9,608 nt of DNA. It comes from Myxococcota bacterium (GTDB lineage: Bacteria; Myxococcota_A; Polyangia; HGW-17). The notes under the pieces were generated by a model. The model made no database searches, was not told the origin of the DNA, and saw only the letters and a program-made list of their open reading frames with translations. Within the stretch, counting starts at the first letter, position 1, and each line of letters begins with the position of its first letter. Positions 5,747 through 9,608 of the stretch are shown piece after piece. Made by a program: the position numbers and the translations under genes. The stretch spans positions 1 to 9,608 of the forward strand of contig JAHJLU010000813.1 of assembly GCA_018821745.1 (NCBI GenBank). Reading direction: 5' to 3'.

Positions 5747-6322
5747 ATGAGCAAGAGAAAAATGAGCGCGTTCATTGCAGCTGGCGCATCAATACTGATT
5801 TTTGTTTCTTTGTTTAGCAACTCGATTGTGTCAAAGAGTAAAGGAAAGCACTCATTGGGAATTGGGTACACGGAAGTGGAAATGTGTCGGGGCGAGCGGT
5901 GTCGCACCACGAGCATCAAAAAATACGAGCGGGATCTGGCCCCCATCGCCAGCGGTCTGTGGTGGTTTCAGTTTGTCATAGCCCTTGGCGGCTTTGTGCT
6001 TTTGGGGCGTCGTTTTCTCGCGGACAATACACTTGAGGCCCAGAAACCCATTGACAAGTACCACCTCTCCTATCTCATCGGTACTGTTATCGGGCTGTTG
6101 ATCATAGTGGGATGGATGCTGGCACTGCAAAATCTCCACGGGCTCAAGAGGGCGAAGCTCTCGGCGGGAGCGGGATTCTACATTGGGACCTTTGGCTATC
6201 TCCTTGCCATCGCCTCTTTTGTGGTCATGAAAATGGACAAGGGTGAATTTGCTCCGCCTGCTCCACCTGCTCCACCTGCTCCACCTGCTCCGCCTGCTCC
6301 GGGCGACAACACACCTGTCTGA
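5747..6322 (+). CDS. Four-helix membrane protein with Ala-Pro-Pro tail
   Basis: I do not recognise this 191-residue protein. It has four hydrophobic helices at about residues 8-28, 66-88, 107-127 and 140-161. By the positive-inside rule both ends are cytoplasmic. The first outer loop (29-65) carries a C-x4-C pair (Cys47, Cys52) flanked by Arg and Lys that could form a disulfide. The C-terminal tail, residues 169-186, is a tandem APP repeat, a likely extended polyproline segment able to bind partner proteins inside the cell. The start is firm: AAAGGAG (5735-5741) lies five bases before ATG 5747. It is divergent from the protease gene across about 220 bases and convergent with the LRR gene, whose stop is 26 bases away, so it is transcribed alone. 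The topology recalls tetraspan proteins such as claudins, but I see no sequence homology to support that. Confidence 0.8.
   Translation: MSKRKMSAFIAAGASILIFVSLFSNSIVSKSKGKHSLGIGYTEVEMCRGERCRTTSIKKYERDLAPIASGLWWFQFVIALGGFVLLGRRFLADNTLEAQKPIDKYHLSYLIGTVIGLLIIVGWMLALQNLHGLKRAKLSAGAGFYIGTFGYLLAIASFVVMKMDKGEFAPPAPPAPPAPPAPPAPGDNTPV
6251..6301 (+). repeat. Nonamer coding repeat GCTCCNCCT, about 5.7 copies
   Basis: Five full copies of GCTCC(G/A)CCT and a partial sixth run in tandem and in frame, encoding the Ala-Pro-Pro tail of the four-helix membrane protein. The near-identity of the copies at DNA level, with three identical GCTCCACCT units in the middle, points to recent slippage. Copy number may vary between strains without breaking the frame. 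Confidence 0.9.
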
Positions 6323-6348
6323 CCTCTTGCCCCCAGTAGTATTGCCTT

Positions 6349-7623
6349 TTAAGGTGTGGTCTTCAGCCGCGGGAGCTGCTTCTTGAGGGCCGCGATCCCC
6401 GAGGCGCTGATCTTGCCCCCCGAGATGGTGAGTCTGCGAATGGTGGGATGGGCTCTCAATTTGAGGAGGCCGCTGTCGGTGATGGCGGTGTTCTTCAGGG
6501 TGAGCGCCTCGAGGTTGCTGATTTTTGCAATCTGCTCCAGGCAATATTCCGTGACAGCGCCGGTCACTGCCAGTCTCTTCAGTTTCATGGTGCCCATATT
6601 GCTGCAGCCCACATCGTTCAAGTGAATAGCGAGCTTGGAAATGGGGAGGGAAGCCATGCTGGCAAGCGCGGTCCCCTTTACTTTGGGGGCATGTACCAGG
6701 AGGGTCTTGATCCCTGCGAGCCGGGATAAATATGCGAGCCCCTTGTCCGTCAGGGTTTTGGAGGAGAGGTCCAGGTAAGTCAGACCGGAAATGGCTGCCA
6801 GGTGGATCATGGCAGCGTCGGTCACTGACGATCCGCTCATTTGCAGATGGGTGAGCAGGGGAAAGGCTGCCAGCAATTTGCAGGAGGCGGAAGAGAGGTC
6901 TGCCCCGGCGATTTTCAGCGTTCTCAGGTGGGAGAGCCCAGTCAGTTTCATAAACGAAGCGTCGTTGAGTCCACTGTGGTTCGCGTCCAGGATCCGGAGC
7001 GTGCGCATCTTGCCGATGACAGCCCAGGCAGCGTCCTCCAGGGGCAGCTCCCTCACCGCCAGGGACTCCAGGGATGTGAGGCCGCTCAGGTGATAAAAAC
7101 CCCTCCCCGTGATCTCCGTGCCGGATAAATCAAGGTGGGTCAGTTTTTTGCATTTGCCAATAGATTTCAGGCTTTTATCGGTAATAAATTTGTCTTTGAA
7201 GCTCAGGCGTCGCAGCCCTGATGGGGGGCGGAACTTGGCCATATGGACGTCTTTGGTGTTGGTCTCGTCAAAAATGATTGTGTGGAGTCCCTTGATGCGA
7301 TTGACGTATCTGAGTACATCTTCCTGCATGGGAGCGCTGATATGCAGGGTCCCCAGGGAGGCAAGGGAAGCAAGGTTGATGATGCACTGGGCTTTGACAT
7401 GAAAACCCGAGTTCTCTTCTTCCTCAATGCTCTTCTCGTCGACCCGCTTGACAAAGGTAAAGCGATTGAGGCTGTGGCCAGCCAGACAGGAACGCTCCTT
7501 CTTGGTGAGTTTCTGACAGGTGCCCAGCTTTGAGCCAAGGACGGGCTTGAGAATGCTGTCGCAGGATGTGGCTCTGACGCCCAAAGGCCAAATCAGGATA
7601 AAGGAGAAGATTACTGCCCTCAT
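6349..7623 (-). CDS. Secreted leucine-rich-repeat protein
   Basis: This 424-residue protein begins with a signal peptide (MRAVIFSFILIWPLGVRA, about residues 1-18). A Cys-containing N-terminal region follows (Cys21, 36, 46, 80), then an acidic stretch EEEEN (67-71). From about residue 137 to the end it is built of 24-residue leucine-rich repeats of the LxxLxLxxTxITDxGLxxLxxL type. Clear units start near LTHLDLSGTEIT (161), LRILDANHSGLN (209), LTHLQMSGSSVT (257), LTYLDLSSKTLT (281) and LEALTLKNTAIT (371). This repeat class forms a solenoid that binds proteins; the partner is unknown. The start at ATG 7623 is set by GGAGG six bases upstream and by the signal peptide. The frame stays open far upstream to 8022, but that part has no protein character and runs antisense through the neighbouring gene. 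It is divergent from the VWA protein. Confidence 0.88.
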   Translation of the reverse strand: MRAVIFSFILIWPLGVRATSCDSILKPVLGSKLGTCQKLTKKERSCLAGHSLNRFTFVKRVDEKSIEEEENSGFHVKAQCIINLASLASLGTLHISAPMQEDVLRYVNRIKGLHTIIFDETNTKDVHMAKFRPPSGLRRLSFKDKFITDKSLKSIGKCKKLTHLDLSGTEITGRGFYHLSGLTSLESLAVRELPLEDAAWAVIGKMRTLRILDANHSGLNDASFMKLTGLSHLRTLKIAGADLSSASCKLLAAFPLLTHLQMSGSSVTDAAMIHLAAISGLTYLDLSSKTLTDKGLAYLSRLAGIKTLLVHAPKVKGTALASMASLPISKLAIHLNDVGCSNMGTMKLKRLAVTGAVTEYCLEQIAKISNLEALTLKNTAITDSGLLKLRAHPTIRRLTISGGKISASGIAALKKQLPRLKTTP

Positions 7624-7629
7624 TGGAGA

Positions 7630-7634
7630 CCTCC
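7630..7634 (-). promoter_or_regulatory. Ribosome-binding site that sets the LRR protein start
   Basis: GGAGG on the minus strand lies six bases before ATG 7623. Together with the signal peptide it rules out the much longer upstream open frame as the true N-terminus. Confidence 0.8.
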
Positions 7635-7644
7635 GTGGTGGCCC

Positions 7645-7673
7645 ATTATAGGCTAAAGCTGCACGAAAACCAA
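7645..7673 (-). promoter_or_regulatory. Promoter of the LRR gene
   Basis: On the minus strand a perfect TATAAT (7650-7645) lies 17 bases after TTGGTT (7673-7668). The predicted start near 7638 gives a leader of about 15 bases, just enough to hold GGAGG. Confidence 0.6.
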
Positions 7674-7734
7674 TGGCAGGGAGCAATTCGCAGAAAGAAA
7701 CATTGAAACCCTCAATACGATGGTCTAGGCTAAA
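7649..7734. repeat. 9-bp direct repeat TAGGCTAAA at both divergent promoters
   Basis: TAGGCTAAA occurs at 7649-7657 and again at 7726-7734, 77 bases apart in the same orientation. The first copy overlaps the -10 of the LRR promoter on the minus strand. The second overlaps the candidate -10 of the VWA gene on the plus strand. It is a candidate shared regulator site for the two genes; chance occurrence cannot be excluded. Confidence 0.4.
7703..7731 (+). promoter_or_regulatory. Candidate promoter of the VWA gene
   Basis: TTGAAA (7703-7708) and TAGGCT (7726-7731) are 17 bases apart. The -35 is good, the -10 only partial. The predicted start near 7738 gives a leader of about 130 bases that contains the CCGGG hairpin cluster. 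Confidence 0.35.
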
Positions 7735-7747
7735 TATGGAGAATGGC

Positions 7748-7793
7748 AACCGGGATTGGCCCCGGCCCCGGGATATACTCCCGGAACCCGGTT
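7748..7793 (+). other. Nested CCGGG hairpins in the VWA gene leader
   Basis: AACCGGG (7748-7754) pairs with CCCGGTT (7787-7793), enclosing a 6-bp hairpin CCGGGA (7768-7773) and TCCCGG (7779-7784) with a 5-base loop. A competing stem joins 7750-7754 to 7761-7765. In all, five CCGGG or CCCGG blocks fall within 46 bases. The likely transcript would carry this fold about 75 bases before the ATG. A role in attenuation or message stability is possible but not shown. Confidence 0.45.
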
Positions 7794-7867
7794 GTTTCCT
7801 CCATTCCATCTCCTCACTGCCGGGGGAGATGTGGTCCATTGAGGCTGCTGCCTCGGGAGATGGTTCC

Positions 7868-9608
7868 ATGAAAAATATTATTTTCACTGTACTGTTTGGG
7901 CTCATCGCTTTGATGCCCGGACTTTCCCGCGCCCAAAATCTGGTGGTTGACGCAACAACCATCGAGATGTCCGGGCTCCATTGGTATGACTCCATCACCG
8001 TGATCAACGGCGGGATCATCATGGTTACCCCCTATGACAACGGGTCCGACAAGGAAAACTTCGGGAATCTCCAGCTGGTTGCCGCATCCATCTATATCGA
8101 CAGCACATCCGCCATTGTGGCAACCGGGGCGGGTTATCAGCCGGGGCTGTGCCTCGATGGGGCGGGCCCCTACGCCGACAGTGGCGGTCGGGGTGGTTGC
8201 TCCGTGCGTGACAGCGGCGGCGGCGGGGCGCACTTCGGTGGTGGTGGCCGCGGGACCAAGGATTGTCCCTCAACCGGGTGTATTTTCCCGGGCGACTGGG
8301 AAGAGAGCTGCGGCTCCTATCCCGGTACGGGGACCACCTGCGACACGGTGGCCGGTTGCTCCAACGACGATGGCCTGCCAACCGTGGCGGGCCAGCCCTA
8401 CTCACACTCCATCTGGGAGGTTGAGTTTGGTGCCGCCGGTGGAGACGCCGGGTGCCGTGACTCCGACGGTTTCAGCAACCCCATCTGTGTCGTGGGCGGC
8501 GCCGGCGGGGGACGCATTGTGCTGGCTGCTGTTAATCCCATGGGCAACGGAACTCTCACTATTGAGGGGCGGGTTCTGGCAGAGGGGAAACGCGGCTGCG
8601 GCATCAAAAACGACTCCGGCGGCGGTGGCGCGGGCGGTACCGTGTTGCTGGTGGGTGATCAGGTAAGTATCGATGCTTCTGCAATTATCAGTGCGGCCGG
8701 GGGGCTCGGTGGCAACACACAGCCCTATCCCGCAGGCGAGTGTCCCCCCTGCGCACAGACAACGGGCACCTGCGATGATTGTGGCGGCGGTGGCGGTGGC
8801 GGGATCATCTCGGTCCTGTCCGGTCAGGCTGCCCTGATTGATTCTTCCGCGAGTTTCCTCGTGGGGGGAGCCCGCGGTGGTGTCTGCTCCTGCGCCGGTG
8901 AGGCGGGGGGCGGTGCCGGAGAGCTCCAGTTGAACGGGGTCTACCGGGGCGAGGTGTGTGACGGTTTTGATAACGATTTCGACGGTGTCGAAGATAATAA
9001 TATGCCTGACTCCAGCTGTGGCAGCGGGACCTGTGAAGTGACAGTCCCCGCCTGCACCGGTGGAATCCCCAACGACTGTGTGCCCACGGTTGATGTCTCC
9101 TGTCAGACCCCGGTCTCGGATACACGGCCGCGCTTCATGGTGATTGTAGACACCTCCGGCTCCATGCTCATGGATCTCTCCGGCTCCTGGACCTTTGGTG
9201 ACGGGAGTCAGGATCACACGGGGGTCGACACCAACCTTGACGGGATCGCCGGGAATGACTCACGACTCTTCAAGGCGAAGCAGGCACTGCGGAATGTCAT
9301 CAGCGCCTACTACCCCGATATCGATTTCGGCCTGTCCCGATTCGCCCAGGGGACCGGGGACGGCGTCAACTGCCAGCTGGCCAAGTCCTTCGAGTGTGCG
9401 GGGATCTGCTGCACCTATGACAACCCGGTCAACAACACGGTCACGACGCCCGCCTGCAGCGTCACCACGGGATCGGGGACGACCCTTCAGACCTGGACCG
9501 TGTACCCCGAGTCTCCCCCGGAAGATGTGTGCATCAATTACGCCGGCGGGTGCGGAAGCCCCCGGCGGGGCGCAGATGTGCTTGTGGGCTTCGAGAAGCC
9601 GGTAAACC
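7868..9608 (+). CDS. Large secreted Gly-rich protein with VWA domain, 3' end missing
   Basis: The frame is open from ATG 7868 to the window edge (580 residues, no stop), so the protein continues to the right. GGGAG (7855-7859) lies eight bases upstream. Residues 1-22 are a signal peptide with a SRA/QN cleavage site. Residues 60-360 alternate Gly-rich turns (GGGGAHFGGGGRG, GGGGGGG) with short hydrophobic strands (GRIVLAAV, LTIEGRVLAEG, VSIDASAIISAAG), the look of a beta-helix in exported myxobacterial proteins. A motif EVCDGFDNDFDGVEDN (362-377) is of the MopE-like Cys/Asp type. From about residue 421 a von Willebrand A domain starts, with the metal-site motif DTSGSM at 428-433; it is not complete at the edge. 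VWA domains bind protein partners through a metal ion. The many Cys suggest disulfides outside the cell. An adhesin or matrix protein is the best guess. It is divergent from the secreted LRR protein. Confidence 0.88.
   Translation, partial: MKNIIFTVLFGLIALMPGLSRAQNLVVDATTIEMSGLHWYDSITVINGGIIMVTPYDNGSDKENFGNLQLVAASIYIDSTSAIVATGAGYQPGLCLDGAGPYADSGGRGGCSVRDSGGGGAHFGGGGRGTKDCPSTGCIFPGDWEESCGSYPGTGTTCDTVAGCSNDDGLPTVAGQPYSHSIWEVEFGAAGGDAGCRDSDGFSNPICVVGGAGGGRIVLAAVNPMGNGTLTIEGRVLAEGKRGCGIKNDSGGGGAGGTVLLVGDQVSIDASAIISAAGGLGGNTQPYPAGECPPCAQTTGTCDDCGGGGGGGIISVLSGQAALIDSSASFLVGGARGGVCSCAGEAGGGAGELQLNGVYRGEVCDGFDNDFDGVEDNNMPDSSCGSGTCEVTVPACTGGIPNDCVPTVDVSCQTPVSDTRPRFMVIVDTSGSMLMDLSGSWTFGDGSQDHTGVDTNLDGIAGNDSRLFKAKQALRNVISAYYPDIDFGLSRFAQGTGDGVNCQLAKSFECAGICCTYDNPVNNTVTTPACSVTTGSGTTLQTWTVYPESPPEDVCINYAGGCGSPRRGADVLVGFEKPVN

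Noticed and set aside
6310..6358. CACACCT/AGGTGTG inverted repeat as a two-way terminator
   Set aside because: The 7-bp arms are 35 bases apart, lie within the ends of both coding regions, and have no T-tract.
7624..8022. N-terminal extension of the LRR protein to an upstream start
   Set aside because: It would run through the promoters and antisense to the VWA signal peptide. GGAGG and a signal peptide place the start at 7623.
8034..8666. Plus-strand open frame in another phase inside the VWA gene
   Set aside because: Its Pro/Ala/Thr/Arg-rich composition is typical of an off-frame reading of GC-rich DNA, and it has no ribosome site.
8402..9217. 271-codon minus-strand open frame opposite the VWA gene
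   Set aside because: It is a shadow of Gly- and Asp-rich coding. The plus frame is open without a stop from 7868 to the edge with signal peptide and VWA motif.

Overview
The window is GC-rich, gene-dense DNA of a Gram-negative bacterium. It most resembles Myxococcota or a related 'deltaproteobacterial' lineage. This rests on protein style: several long, Cys- and Gly-rich exported proteins, Asp-rich calcium-loop repeats of the NGxDDDGDxxxDCxD type, a secreted von Willebrand A (VWA) protein carrying a CDGxDND motif, a secreted 24-residue leucine-rich-repeat protein, and short lipoproteins. No rRNA, tRNA, transposase, phage gene or CRISPR array is visible. The lineage is an inference from these families, not a sequence match.

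Layout, left to right. (1) Positions 3-506 hold the 3' end of an exported protein that looks like beta-propeller blades. (2) Positions 617-1738 encode a Cys-rich, probably lipid-anchored protein with four exactly phased 32-residue Asp/Cys repeats, behind a promoter that carries a perfect dyad. (3) Positions 1786-2274 (minus) encode a small membrane protein with a transmembrane hairpin and a GRAM/bacterial PH-like domain. (4) Positions 2527-3153 encode an unknown lipoprotein; its upstream DNA carries overlapping inverted repeats. (5) Positions 4148-5527 (minus) encode a Deg9-type HtrA protease with no signal peptide. It is followed on the same strand by a LysR-type regulator (3158-4090), whose promoter, a T-N11-A palindrome and its ATG are packed so tightly that the message is probably leaderless. 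(6) Positions 5747-6322 encode a four-helix membrane protein with a repetitive Ala-Pro-Pro tail. (7) A divergent pair follows: a secreted LRR protein (6349-7623, minus) and a large secreted Gly-rich/VWA protein (7868 to the right edge, plus, incomplete). A 9-bp direct repeat, TAGGCTAAA, sits at the promoter of each.

The genes do not form one pathway. The common theme is cell surface and export: five of the eight genes have export signals or are clearly exported in type, and two more are membrane proteins. The protease/LysR pair is the only cytoplasmic module. I see no convincing evidence for a complete undescribed system. The best leads are the leaderless, apparently autoregulated lysR, the exactly periodic Asp/Cys repeat lipoprotein, and the shared-motif LRR/VWA surface-protein pair. 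No stretch longer than 300 bases lacks a gene.
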